From Chara braunii (taxonomy: Eukaryota > Streptophyta > Charophyceae > Charales > Characeae), in NCBI GenBank assembly GCA_003427395.1, contig BFEA01000115.1, forward strand, positions 2,669,593 to 2,733,592: a stretch of 64,000 nt of DNA. Direction: 5' to 3'. A program made the position numbers and the translations under genes. Below are positions 42,328-55,017 of the stretch, one piece after another (positions within the stretch are counted from its first letter, which is position 1; each line of letters begins with the position of its first letter). Under the pieces are notes generated by a model. That model searched no databases. It saw nothing but the letters and a program-made list of their open reading frames with translations, and was not told where the DNA came from.

Positions 42328-42753
42328 CTAGCCCGACGTGCAGGGTCTCAATCGAGCGGCTCTCTCTTTGTGTTTGTCCTCGCCAAGTGTGCGGTAAAGG
42401 AAGCCCTTGGTTCTGTAACGCTCAGCGAGGCGACAGTCACTGCACAGAGTGCTAGGCCAATGAGGCGACACTTCCAACCACGGGATGACAATCAACTCGT
42501 TAAATGGCAACAACAACGAATAGGGCGGAAAGTGCGTATCAACAATAACAAAACCCACACCGACGAATCCACAACACAGGGTTTCGGGAGGAACATAGTA
42601 GCGCCCGCCGATCTTAGCGACGGCTTCTCGTACGTCCCACTCGCATACACGTGTCCTTTCCTCGTTGTATGGGAAGGGGCGCGGCGGGGGTACAGGAAGT
42701 TGGCGCCCGATTGGGTTGGGGCTTTTAGTCCATATGGCAACAAAAGCCTGCAC
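42328..42753 (-). pseudogene. LTR-ORF, truncated copy
   Basis: 141 codons with PFPYNEERTRVCEWDVREAV, GRYYVPPETLCCGF, GFVIVDTHFPPYSLLL, FNELIVIPW and PHWPSTLCSDC. A TAG at 42328-42330 stops it where the intact copies continue with about 50 mostly basic residues. Confidence 0.8.
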
Positions 42754-43385
42754 AAAGATTCTTCCTAATCATACATCATTCATTCGACACTCTAAGCAGC
42801 CAAATCATCCAGTCGATCAGCCCATAATCATCCCAGTCATGCTAAAACAAGCTCTCTAATACGACCCACTAGAAGCAAAGTTACTATAATTCATCCATTA
42901 TAATAAAAACATAACACAAGGAAATAGTGAGGGAGAATAGACGCAGATCAGAAGGGAGAAAATAGTAGAAAGCAATCACAGAATGTCCAACGATCTTGTC
43001 AAGAGAAATTCCAGCTTAGAACTAGAGTGATCAGAACTCACGCTCGAAGATACAGATTTTGGAACAAAAAGAGGCGCTTCCGCCATAAGATTTCACCATA
43101 GCCCCAGACCATGCATTCACTCAACTTCCGATTCGACCCTTTCACGAGCACGGATGACCCCGGCCGTCACATGCTAATCCACCATAGCGATCGTCACCCC
43201 GCCAACTTTGTCTCCTCACGGTCTTGCCCGGATCCCACAGTTCGTCGGGCGATCCAGCGCGCCGCTGCCAAGACTACAATCAGCTCGTTGGGACTTTTCG
43301 ACTCGTACCTTCCCATATACCACCTAGCCACTGCTTCCCGGAAGTTGGCAGATGAGTTGAGAGAGAGATGTTTGGAAGCACTTGT

Positions 43386-43397
43386 GGAATTTATAGC
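43386..43397 (-). promoter_or_regulatory. TATA-like box of LTR copy 4
   Basis: Minus strand GCTATAAATTCC, identical to the box at 58796-58807. Confidence 0.6.
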
Positions 43398-43735
43398 TGC
43401 AGAAAAGGAGATAGACGCTAGGAAGGGTTAGGACTGAGGTAGGGAGGGTTGGGGGAAGGTTCAGGGATACTCGCCTGACGAGAGCCATGTCGATCCTTTG
43501 GATCCCAGTTGTAGCCAATCAGAATCGTCGTGTATCAGGAATTTCCTTCTTACACGGCGTGTCTCCTTGGCTAGAGGGAAGGAGAAGGGAGTCAGCAGAG
43601 TATTTAGGCGGGAGGATTATAGCGGGAAGAAGACGAACGTGAAGGATAGTGCGATACGGAACCAAGATTCAGATGATCAAGAAAGAGAAAAGGCGAGCGG
43701 GGCAAAGCAGAGATGGAAAAACGGTTACAGAAAGA

Positions 43736-43738
<3 letters not shown>

Positions 43739-43800
<62 letters not shown>

Positions 43801-43939
43801 NNNNNNNNNNNNNNNNNNNNNNNNNNNNNNNNNNNNNNNNNNNNNNNNNNNNNNNNNNNNNNNNNNNNNNNNNNNNNNNNNNNNNNNNNNNNNNNNNNNN
43901 NNNNNNNNNNNNNNNNNNNNNNNNNNNNNNNNNNNNNNN
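43739..43939. repeat. (GA)n microsatellite and 139-N gap
   Basis: A GA run from about 43739 leads into N from 43801 to 43939, then a run of G. The element 3 LTR has a short GA tract at the same place, so the gap is microsatellite-caused. Confidence 0.9.
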
Positions 43940-44085
43940 GGGGGGGGGGGAGGGTTGAAGAGCTCGCATCATCGCATGCGTGGCACCGTCACGAAAGCAA
44001 AAAGGGCACTAAAACAGTTACAACTCATTCGGAATCCTACATTAATTCAAAATTGAAAAACACCAGTTCCGCTCGTAGGGTGAAA

Positions 44086-44719
44086 GTGCGCCCTCGTACA
44101 AGGTTCAACTGCGCTAATTTTGGCGCTTAAGCGCTACCCCGGTTGACGTGCCCGCGTCGGAATTTTCTGATGCGTGTGAACGCGCGAGGACGGTGAGTGT
44201 GCTGAGACGTCGGAATTGACTTCTGAAATGAAAGACACGTGTCGAACGTGTCGTCTCTGTGCTTTGGAAACGTCACTCTTCAGTAGCACCGCCCAATGTG
44301 ATCAGTCACAACGGGCTCGTGATGGTCATAATGCCTTCGCTTTCCCGTAGTGGAGGGGGAGGAGCCAGGGGAGTGGCAGAAAGGGTGTAATGCCTACTTC
44401 GACTCCTAGGGGGGTGTAATTGGAGAGGTTATTAAGAAGCAATAGCGTGGTGTTCTTCTTCGGATGGTCTCATGGAAATATTTCAAGTCAAATATGAATC
44501 ATTAAACTGTTTTCAAGCGAAGAGGTTGTAAGAAGGGAGGAATTGCATGTCAAGGTACGAAGGGAAGTACGATACACTACGAGTCAGCACGAGCAAAGGT
44601 GGGAGATAACGCGACAAGGTTGAAGACGCGAGTAATGTTGGTCTTCAATTGTCACAAGTAATGTTGATCTTCATTACTAAGGTGGTAATGAGAAGAAGCC
44701 AATGAAATTCCGAAGGGAA
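44086..44719. other. No supported gene
   Basis: Nothing coding is seen. A 12-bp palindrome GCGCTTAAGCGC lies at 44123-44134. Confidence 0.45.
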
Positions 44720-45490
44720 AGTATCAGTGTCGGATCGTATTGGCTGAGAATGCTGATATTTTGAAGAGACAGTATCAGTGTCAGGTCGTGTTGGACGAGT
44801 ATCAGTGTCGGGTCGTGTTGGATGAGAATGTTGGAATAGCATTGAGACGCTCATACAAGATGGTATGAAGGATAGTGCCAAAGTTTGTCGTGGGTATACA
44901 GCGATACAAGTGTCATTAAGTAACAACACTATAAGTGGGCGGTATATAGCACTATAGCGCCAGTGTGACATTGGGAGAAGCATTGATAAGAATGGGCGGC
45001 GGTATATAGCACTATAGCACCAGCATGACATTGGGAACAACATTGGTACGAGAGGGCGGTATACGCCTATATTGGGTAAACAGCCATGAGTAGCAATGTT
45101 ACGAGCAGGTGAACACTATAGCACCAGCGTGGCAATAACGTCATTGAGCAGCATTGTTACGAACAGGCGGCAGTGGTACGAGCGGGCGGTATTTAGCACT
45201 ACAGCGCTAGAGTGGCATTGGGAGCAGCATTGGTACGAGAGGGCAGATACAAGTGCAATTCAGCAACAATGTTATGAGGGGGCGGAATATAGCACTATAG
45301 CGTCTGTGTAGCATTGAGAACAACAATGGTACGAAAAAGCAGTAAAAAGCACTATAGCGCCAGTGTGGCATTGTGATGTTGATGGGTGCACGTAGTATTG
45401 AGAGCGAGGTTATTGAACACCGGAAGTAATGGTACGAAAGGGCGACATAAAAGCACTATAGCGCCAGAGTGGCCAGCGTGGCATTGAGAG
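44720..45490. repeat. Minisatellites upstream of the LINE
   Basis: 44720-44832 has three copies of AGTATCAGTGTCGGGTCG with a variable spacer. From 44935 a unit with TAGCACTATAGCGCCAGTGT followed by GGCATTGGGAGCAGCATTGG recurs at about 44941, 45001, 45113, 45190, 45289, 45350 and 45451; the first two are exactly 60 bp apart. Confidence 0.8.
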
Positions 45491-46143
45491 TTGATGGGTA
45501 AATGAAGGATGTACGAAGATACAAATACCATTGAGCAACAATACTAGATAGTAGATAGCAATATTGACATTGAAGTGTCAGCGTCAGTCTGGAATTTGCG
45601 AAGATACAAGTGACATCGAGTAGTAATTCTACGAGCGTCGGCATGGCATCGAGGAGTTGGTATCATTTAGTGCGGATATTGAGCTGCGCTGGCATTGAGG
45701 GTCAGAGTCAAGGAAACAGCAAATGCCTGCCAGTGTCAGTACCGGAGATACGGGACCAGTGATTAGTCACGAGGTCCATTTGTAAAAAAAGGAGGAGGAA
45801 TTGGTGGAGGGGAGAGAAGGGGATATTGACCAAGTGCTGAAGGACCAATCACAAGGAGGACAACACAAAGTAGAGAGGAGCGAAATTGACTTAAACTCAA
45901 GAGTGGAAGATCAAACAGCGGGGAAGGAAGGTCGAGACGAAGTCCAGAGGTGTTGTTATTCCCTCACTTCACCCCTCCTTTTGACCTACCCATATATGAT
46001 CCTTTTTCTCACTGGGCGGGATACAGCCAGTCCTAAGTGAAATGAATCAAATAATAATAATCAAATAATTAAGTAGTGTATTACTTAAATTCAAACATTG
46101 ATTGAAAAAAGACGAGGTAAATTAGTTGGGAGTGGTATAGTGG
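45491..46143. other. Possible LINE 5' region, no gene
   Basis: Degenerate minisatellite sequence fades into unique AT-rich sequence before the first LINE ORF. The LINE start could lie anywhere here. Confidence 0.4.
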
Positions 46144-46855
46144 TTGTTGTTCCATCATTCACAGCAGGTCAAAATGCCGAGAGTAGTACATAGACAGCGT
46201 AGCCATAGGATGATGGATTCAACTCTGATGATTAGAGGGGCTATGCGTCAGAGGATTGCACGTCAGATTCATACACCTGTGGGAACAGTATTGGCTGCAC
46301 GAAAAAAACAGGAAAGAAATCAGAGCAGAGCAATGGAAATCCCATCCTCGATGGAAGGAGAAGTTCTCACAGCAGAAGAAAAAAGAGAAGGGATGGTTAT
46401 CAGTAATCAGAAAAATGATGAAATCTCAAGACAATCGAAGGAAGATGAGAATAAGGGAATGGGATCGTCAATTTTCACTACCCCTCCCAGTCATATGATT
46501 GCTTCACACATTCATCAGGAGACGCAAGGAGGGGTCATGATTCGCAACCCTCTATTTCAAAATAGCAGTCAGGGTCAAATGATGAGGGGGGAAGAGATTA
46601 CTTTGGAGCAAGAGAAGGGTGCAGAGAAACAGATACATATGACTAGCAACATCCAAGACTCTCAGATGATGGGTCATCAGAAGAGCTTTACGGCTGGGGG
46701 TTAGGGACAGCTGTTGTTGCAGAATACTAAAGGGAACAAGGGAGAAGTGGCTATACAAGTGGGGTCGCTTCAGAGGTTATCGCAAGGTTGGAAAAGAAGA
46801 AGAGAGGAGGAGTTAAGGAGAGGGAGGGAGGTTAGGAAGGAGGGGGGAAGGGGTG

Positions 46856-47151
46856 ATGAGAGAGGGGGAAGACAGGATAGAGGGGAGGGAAGAGGGCAGG
46901 GAGAAGGAGGAGGGGATGGAAAGGGAGAAGGAGGACCGGAAGGGGGAAATAAAGGAAAGGAAAGGAAGGAGGATCGTCATGAAGCTGTCTCTTATACACA
47001 TCTAGATGTGTATAAGAGACAGATGAGAGAGGGGGAAGACAGGATAGAGGGGAGGGAAGAGGGCAGGGAGAAGGAGGAGGGGATGGAAAGGGAGAAGGAG
47101 GACCGGAAGGGGGAAATAAAGGAAAGGAAAGGAAGGAGGATCGTCATGAAG
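46856..47151. repeat. 129-bp duplication around adapter (artefact)
   Basis: 46856-46984 repeats at 47023-47151, with only the 38-bp adapter between. The real sequence most likely has one copy. Confidence 0.95.
46985..47022. other. Nextera/Tn5 junction adapter (artefact)
   Basis: Same 38-bp mosaic-end pair as at 39142. Translated, it gives the well-known contaminant string VSYTHLDVYKRQ. Confidence 0.98.
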
Positions 47152-50078
47152 AGTAACCGCCCCTACAAGGGACGAAACTGATCAGTGAAGGTCAGACTTC
47201 ACAGCCAGTGATATCTACTTCGCCGTGGTTGCAGTGTGTCAATGGGCCTTTTCATTCCAAAGAACTAGAAATTCCTAGACAAGGACAATAAGTGCAGTAA
47301 CTAAAAAAATCCCTATGAGAAATTTGACCATGACCAAAGCATATTTTTTATCAAAATTTTTTATTTTTTTAGAAAGCAGGGTGATCGATACAGCCAAAAA
47401 AAAAACTCTAATAAAAACCTACCCAGTTCAGAAATTGGCGGAACGTGATAGTGTGTACTTTGCACATGGGAATAACTGGGTTTTTCATAATGACGCTGCT
47501 TACAAATCCACAAATGATAAAATTAAGTGGATAATCAAAAGGTTATCAGCCTATAAAGGCAGCTATGAAGCAGTGTGTGATGACTTCCTTATTCTACCAG
47601 TCTCTGCGACTATGTTTACTATTTTATGTCTGCATATAAATGACAAATGCACGATTGAATCTTGGAGGAAATTGAGATGTGACTGATCAGAGGTACGCAT
47701 CTATCCCTGGACGCCGCCTAAACAAGGACCGGATGAGAAGAGGAATCAGATGATGGAGGATTTCTATTGGGTGGAATTCAGACACATTCCAATAGAAATC
47801 CAGGCGACTTTCATTCATGACTTTGGGGTTAATCATGAGATAGTTGATTTTATTGACCCTTTACCGGCATATGCGGCCAAGAGAGATGACAATTTGATGT
47901 TGGCACTTAATCATCCTACCACAGTACCTTTTCAAATAGATGATGTTATTCCATATAGGGTAGGGGGCAGAGAATACCGAATCCACACAGCTGAGGCCGT
48001 GGTGCTTTCGATGTAAGACGTACGGGCACTTAAGCACGGACCCTAACTGTGCACAAAACCCAGGAAAGAGGAATAGGGCAACAGGTAGGCTGATTCCGGA
48101 TCATTTCCAAGTAAATTTATGGAGGACTGTTGATGCTGGCCACGAAGGGTGGGTCTATGTGGAGAATGCTAAGAAGGGGGAAATACAAAGGGTTTGACTT
48201 GGGAATGCGAGAGACATCCCAATTGGGATACCAACCCCCCGAAAACTTGGGTTCCCCTTGAGGTTATAGTTAAGGCAACCATGATGGTCACACAGTCAAC
48301 AAAGACTATCCACCCGGCACAGTCGGTACAGGCGGATAGCACACAGGCCTATATGTCTGAAGTACAAGCAAACCAGATGGCAGAAAAAGGAATTCCTGGG
48401 TCTAGGGAGAGAGGCAAAGGTGTTGTGAGTCATCACCTGTGGGTTCCAATCAATCATAAAAAAGTGGATATTCTCCCGGGACCGCAACACATGAGTATTT
48501 TCAGATAAAGGACAAAGAAGAGAATGAACGGCATCTCAGAGGGGAAGAGTCTGATACAAAATCTGAGGAAAAGGTGGGGAAGGGGAAAGAGGTATCAAAG
48601 GAAGGACATGTTCAGTCAAAAAAGAATGTTAAAAAAAGAAAAATAAAACAGTTGATCAGTCCACATAAGGAAGTGGTACTCATCAATGACAAAGATTCAT
48701 GGATGAAGGAAACCCAAATTGAGTCAATACCATCTTTAAACGAATCATCTGGAGAGAAAGAAAACACAGGTGATCGGATAGAGGATCTACAAGCAGAGGA
48801 GGAGGGTGAATCTGAAAAGGTAGGTAAAAGTATGAAAGTAACATCCTCTGACCCGATTCAAACGGTTTTTAGTCCTGAACCAATGGACATAGACTCCTCA
48901 GAGGGAGATTTTGAAATGGAAGACGCAACTAGCCATCCTCAGTCTGATATCTCAAAGGATCAAAAGATAAAGCAGTTAGCTGAGTGGGTGTTGCACAATC
49001 TGAAAAAGCGTTTTGGGGAAGCCACAGTGAAATTTTGGGATAAGTCATATGTACAGCTGGTTGAGTTGTTAACCATCAGTCACAGTCTGAAAACGGTGTT
49101 ACAGCAAGGGCTTCCTAAGGGTGTTCTATGATTCAAAGTAAGCTTGAGAATTTTAAATATTGTAACTAATTTGTTCCATCCTCCTTCTTTGTCAAAGGAA
49201 AGGGAAACAGAGGGAGGAGAGAGCACTTCGTTAGGAGAAGGGGGAGTGAGGGAACAACAAGTTTCGGTGGTTCCCTTCTATCCGCTACCAAAGAATGAGG
49301 AAACAAAAGAAGTGAGAATTGTGGAGGAAGGAAGAAAGCAAAATCAGACTAATGTTCTTCAGACAAGTGGAGCATTACCTGAGGAAGGAAAGGAAGTAAG
49401 GGTGGAAGATCTGGGTACAGAGGAAGTCAACAAGGATAATAAAACGGCCACCACAACTCCCCCTCATGATGCTGCTTTAGTGATGGTCCTTACTCAGGAA
49501 GATTCAAAGACAGAAAAAAAGGAGCAGGATCCAAGCAAGAGGCAAAAGTTCAGACATGTGTTGGAAAAGGGCAAGCTGCTAGGTCTCAGTCTCCTAAAGG
49601 GAATCCGGTAATACCGGTAAGAAAAAAAAATGGGAAATGAGAAATAGGCCTCTCCCCCATAGGTCAAGATCAATACAGGGGGGTTACTTTAAGAGGCTGG
49701 ACTACATATTTGGATTATCAGAATTTGAATGACCGCACCTTTAAAAGAGACCTACATGATTTTTTGGTCAAACACTTTGATCCTGGCCCATAGGCTACAA
49801 TCACGGAAATTGGGGACCAAGCGAAGATGACCAATAGGGATACATATGTGAGGTTTGAGGATAACAAGGAATCGGGTCTTCGGTGGTTCTTACATACCGC
49901 ATTGTTGGAGCTCCAATATTTGAAAATTAAGGCAAACGAGGTATGGTCGATAGGGGAAGTCTCTGCGTTTCTCTGTACCATCCTATGGGGAGGTGTATTG
50001 ACAGCCTCATCCTGTTTGGAGGGGGGTAACGGGGTAAGATTATAAAATTATATTAGTAACGACCTTGAGGATTCAAGA

Positions 50079-53000
50079 TGGATGCACTGCAGGCTTTCTA
50101 CGGTAAAAATCCGGCTTGGTTGCGTGTTTCTAAAAAAACAGACTTGGATCTTAGGTCTCTCAATGTAAATGGTTTGGCCACAGCTGATGCGATAAAAAGA
50201 AGGGCAGTCGTGGAATAATTGAAAGGAGTTGGGGAGAGATTTTGGCCTGATTTGATTTGTATTAAGGAAACCCACCTAATGAACACTCCGAAGCATAATA
50301 GGGTACATAATCTAGCCTAACCCTTTCAGAAATATCAAGCTTACTCCACGACCAGTTGATCGGCGGGGGAAGCCATTTGGGTACCACCAGACTCTAGGGT
50401 AGAAGTAGTATACTGTAAAGCTGATCAAGAGCAGGGGAGATGGCTGGTCACTTTGGTGACGTTGGAAATAGAGTTAATTTGTGTCCTCAACATCTATTGT
50501 TCTAACAATGTACAGGAACGTCGAGAGTTTTTCCAGGACATTAGGAACCATATCCCTAGAGGAATACCCATTATCATAGCGGGAGACTTTAATGCGGCTC
50601 CTGATAGATGGTTAGACAGATGGAGAATTTCATATCAGTATCCTCCCTATAAAGAGGAGGACGAGTTAATTATCCAACAACTGTGCGAATCAGAGAATTT
50701 TTTTGACGCATATAGAAGATTATATCCACAAGAAAGATCATATATGTGCATAAGGAATGTTGGTTCTCTGTACCATTCAAGATCTAGGATAGATCTGATT
50801 CTCATGTCTGAGGACTTAGATTGCGCTTTGATGGGAGTAAACATTTTTTCTCAGAGTCCATGGTCAGGGATGAACCATAAGATGAGTGCAGCATTATTTT
50901 CATTCAGAAAGAAACCAGATCAAGGAAGGAACTTCTACAAACTTATTTCATCTCTCCTCAAACGAAAGGATTTTAGAAGCTACATACAAGACGTATGGAA
51001 TTTCTGGCATTCTACTAAAGAAAGACATGAATCGTACATAGCACGGTTTAATAATGGACTAGTATATTTGGCCAAAAAGTGTAATGAGTACTCTAAGCTA
51101 ATGGCCAAAGAACGATATAAACACGAAATGATGATTCAGGAACAAATTCTTCAATATGAAAAACAGGCAGCCCTAGAACAATTATCTCAACCGGTGGATA
51201 TTCTGGAGCTCAAGAAACAATTACTAACCTTTGCTCAACATCGTTGGCAAGGGTACATGATCAGAGACAAATTAGGTAAACATTCGACATAATGGCAAAT
51301 TGACTCTTTTTTTTTTTCTACGGCACGGGCTAGAGCTAGGAGAACATCTATTGAAGGGTTAATGGATCCCCTACAGTTATCTCGACAGGAATCTTTCACT
51401 TCGGCTGGTAGTTTGAAAGTGACATATGATTTTTTAAAAAGTCTTTTTGTTTCAAGGATTGGTGTATGTTTAATTCGAATATTCAGGAATTCCGAATTTC
51501 TGACCCCGATGACATAAGAAATAACACAACAACAAAAAGACAGATTGGAGGAACCCATCACTAAGGAGGAAATCTGGACTGCGCTATTGCAAATGAAAGA
51601 GGATAAAACCCCGGGTTTCGATGGTTTGAATGTGGCTGCACTTTTCTGAGGATTTAATGGAATTTTATAGGCAAGTCCAAGAATTAGGAAGCATGGGAGA
51701 AATTGTTGGTCAAGGTAAATTAACCCTATTATATAAAAAAGGGGATAAGATAAATATAAGGAACTATAGATCAATTACTTTACTCACAGTGGTATACAAA
51801 ATGCTGGTCAAAGTTATTGCTAATAGATTCATACCAATAATGCCTGATATTATTCACCCTTCTCAAACAGGGTTCATTAAGGACAGGAACATCCAGAATA
51901 ATATTTTGCTCATTAATGAGATGATTCAATTGTCCTGGCAGAATCATCAGAATGCAGCCTTTGTCTTCATTGATTTTGAAAAAGCTTATGATCATGTGGA
52001 TTGGAGGTTTATGGATGCAAGTCTGGAAAAAATGATTTTTTGGCCATTAATTCGTAAATGGATTACTATACTGCACTCGAGTGCTACCACAAGGGTCCAA
52101 GTCAATGGTTTACTTTCACCAGAAATACATCTCCAAAGATCAGTAAGACGAGGTGACCCTTTAGCTCCATCTCTCTTCGTAATTATAATGGAAGCATTAG
52201 GAGCTAATTTGAGAACGAATAGAAATGTTAAAAGACTTCACATATCAGGTATCCCAGAGGAAGCTATACCAATCTGCTCTATGTTTGTTGATGACCTAAC
52301 CATAATGATGGAAGCATCTCCGGAAAACATGGAGGAAATAGAAGCATTAATGAATATATTTTCTTTTTTGTCAGATATGGAAGTTAACTGGGGAAGTAAG
52401 ACACAAGGTTGGTGGTTCCATTCTCAGGAAGATAGGCCACTTGAGAATCCTAAGGTTAAGTGGATGGCTTTAGAGACACCTATCAGGGTGTTGGGGGTGG
52501 TGCACACAGCTAAAGGGAAATCAATCTCTAACGATATATAGATTACAACTCCAGCGTTACAGAAAATGAAGCAATGAAAACATTTGCATACTTCTATGTT
52601 TGGAAGAGCATTAGTTATAAATAATGTAATCTTAGCTTCAATATGGTACAAGTCCGCCTTATGGGCTCTTTTAGTAAGAATCCAGCAAAGGAACTAAGGG
52701 GGCAGCTCACGACTTTTTAATGGCGTGGTAATCACGAGACACCTCATGTAATCCCCAGAGTGGCATGGCAGATTCTCATACAACCAAAAACCAAGGGAGG
52801 TTTAGGTATTCTGGATCCAATGATCCAATGTCAAACACTGACTCTTCAATGGATTAAACGTTTAATTATAGATACGGAACTCCCTTGGCATTCCTTGGCT
52901 CTGGAACAAATACGTAGATTGACACCACAAACCACAGAAAACGTACACCCACTAACTTGGGTAGAGGATAGGTATTGGACTATTCCTCGACCTAAGGTGC

Positions 53001-54612
53001 AATCTGTTAAAGAAGGAGAAGTGTGGGAGGTTCGGAGAGATCTGGTGCTGGACAGTTTTTGGGTAAATATGTTAAAAAATTGGCGTAAACTGCCCATACC
53101 TAACAAATCACCTCCTTCTAGGTACGAAGAGGTACTTAGACAACCAATTTTTGATAATAGATGGATCTCGGATGCACAAGGAAGGGTGTTTATAAGCTCC
53201 ACATCCCCGTGGTCCACCTGGGTTAAACATGGTATAATTAGGATTAAAGACTTGTGAAATTCAAGGAACAAAAGTTGAAAATTTGTGGATCAGTTAAGAA
53301 AAGAAATTAACTACGCACATAATTTGGAAGTGAATCTGGAGATTATCACTTCATCCATTCCTTTAGCCTGGTTGGCCACCTTGAAAAAGGGGCCTGTTCT
53401 TAGGGTAGGAGACTAGGTATGTGCGCATCTAACGGAAGGTTCCAGGGTAGTAGGACAGAAACTAGATATTCATGCAGATGGAGCCCTAGGCTAATAAATG
53501 TCTTAGCACTTCGGAGAAATTATACCCTGTCACAACACACTAACGATGAAGTGTTGTTTGTTCAATTTGAGTCATTATATGGAGTAAGGATTATGTATTG
53601 CCCAGTTTCCAACACATGGAAGGTGTTTTGTCCTAACATTTCAATACCATAACTCCCTTTAGATCCTGAGGAATGGACCTGGAGGGCGAATAGGAGGTAT
53701 AAAGCTCAGAAGTTACAATTCCTATCAGTTAAAGCTTTAGATAGACTGTTAAGACCAAGGGTAGATGTTTTTGCGGTCTTACAAGAACGGTGGGCGCGAC
53801 ATTTGAATGTCTATATGGATCTGCTCAGACCAATCAAAGGGTGTCAGGGATTCAAAGAGAGACCGGCTAAGTTTGCCTCACTCCAGTGGCAGATTGCACA
53901 TCGGTGTCTGCCAACAAACGACTGGTTGATTGATCATTCCACGTTGGAGCAGAGGGGGGTTGCCCTGCCTTGGTGTGAAGGTTGTGTGGATGCGTTTCCC
54001 AGCAGAAAGATGAGGGAAATGATTGAACACATATTTTTACAATGTCTGGGGGCAAAACTGCTTTGGAGACGTTGGGACTATATTTGGAATAGGCTAACAG
54101 GTATTGATTGACCATGGGATTGGAGAGCGATACTCTTGGGACACTAGTGCTCGGTCCTCACTCATTTGTCGAATTTTCAACAAAATTTATATAATATATG
54201 TAGGAAATCGATGCTATGGGTATTATGGTGTAGAAGATGTGTTTTCACAATGGATAAGGTAAAGATCGATGGTGGAGAATTGTCTGGATTAGTACAACAA
54301 CTTGTGGAAACAGAGGTTAGATATCAATGGAAAAGGACTAAAGAAGGAATTAATACGTTACAAAAAAAACTGGATATAAAGAAAAAAATACAGAGTTTCA
54401 CAAAGGACTGGCTGGGAGATTCTCCTATGGGGAAATTGGGTAAGGTGGAATGGTCAGGAGGGGAGGAGGATGGAGCAAACATTCAGGGAGATTACAAGAT
54501 CATCTTCCATGACTGGTTTGAAGTCCAGCCAGGAGGCATATTGAGATCTCCAGAATTTTTTCCGGATCCCTTTCCCCTTTCGGACTTGGCAATAGGAGAT
54601 TTACAGTGGTAG
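50079..54612 (+). pseudogene. LINE ORF2: endonuclease and reverse transcriptase
   Basis: Endonuclease traces are LNVNGL and CIKETHL (50150-50280), then IIIAGDFNAAPD and SRIDLILMSEDL in an open stretch (50453-51292). The RT lies in 51630-52541: KGDKINIRNYRSITLL, FVFIDFEKAYDHVDW (motif A), RRGDPLAPSLF, and FVDDL as the catalytic box (FADD is usual). A zf-RVT-like region is at 53803-54111 (FASLQWQIAHRCLPTNDW, then Cys pairs and EHIFLQC). ORF2 nicks DNA and copies the RNA at the nick. At least four stops or frameshifts break it, notably near 50216, 51290, 51640, 52540 and 53260. Confidence 0.88.
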
Positions 54613-54811
54613 GGGGGGGGGGGGAATGAGTAATGGTAATTCGTCTAAGATCACCGGACAACAACATTCACTTGTTTTAATTGGGTTGGGACAGAGGGAA
54701 GAGTTGCTAGTGGAAAAAGTAGTAATCTGGCGGTATTTTGTAGCTGAAGAGGTAACTCTCATTCTGGCTCAGCAATTTTTTACTATGCTCCTGAATAATC
54801 TGTGTAAGAGG

Positions 54812-54945
54812 GACGCTGAACCCGGTTTCCAGCCGGTGCGGCTCCCCACCAATAGAATGGAGCCAGTAGCCAAGCTGCTAGTGGTGGATGCTCGTATCAC
54901 CATCACTAGCAGCTAGGGCATGTTTAAAAAAAAAAAAAAAAAAAA
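54812..54945 (+). other. LINE 3' tail with two conserved stems
   Basis: GGGACGCTGAACCCGG, then GGCTCCCCACCAATAGAATGGAGCC, then a longer imperfect stem around CTGCTAGTGGTGGATG and CATCACTAGCAGC, then poly(A). This is the parent sequence of the scattered tails at 6130, 6575, 23927, 24390, 29937, 61521 and 63119. Confidence 0.8.
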
Positions 54946-55017
54946 GGTTCTCCCAGCAAGGACGTTGCTGGAATCTGTGTTTCTGTTGGCGCAAGAAGGG
55001 ATACAGGCAGAGCAGGG

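Larger units (their letters stand above)
41957..44085 (-). repeat. LTR copy 4, 5' part missing
   Basis: Colinear with the element 3 LTR (57374-59805), ending in CGTTATA at 41957 where the others have CGTCACA. It includes the LTR-ORF, the TATA-like box, and a GA run with an N gap. Similarity stops near 44085, so the first few hundred bases are absent. No PBS or gag adjoins. Confidence 0.8.
46174..49611 (+). pseudogene. LINE ORF1 (DUF4283-like plus zinc knuckle)
   Basis: ATG at 46174 has a good context (CAAAATG). The frame is open to 46704 and resumes in pieces: a Lys/Arg/Gly-rich part disrupted by the adapter at 46985, then 47315-47686, 47750-48016, 48194-48508, 48574-49131 and 49144-49611. 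FYWVEFRHIPIEI leads to a zinc knuckle CFRCKTYGHLSTDPNC (48003-48050, Cx2Cx4Hx6C), the arrangement of plant L1 ORF1 proteins that bind element RNA. A frame change lies just before the knuckle. The later pieces are charged and acidic. Confidence 0.65.
46144..54945 (+). mobile_element. L1-type LINE, near full length, degenerate
   Basis: ORF1 with a zinc knuckle, then ORF2 with an APE-type endonuclease, RT and a zf-RVT-like C-terminal zinc region, then a structured 3' tail and poly(A) at 54927-54945. This is the plant L1 order. Many stops and frameshifts show it is dead. The 5' end is uncertain and no target duplication was found. Element 3 begins 70 bp after its poly(A). Confidence 0.88.

Noticed and set aside
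46714-47181. Single open frame crossing the adapter
   Set aside because: The middle residues are translated Tn5 mosaic-end sequence and the flanks are an artefactual duplication.
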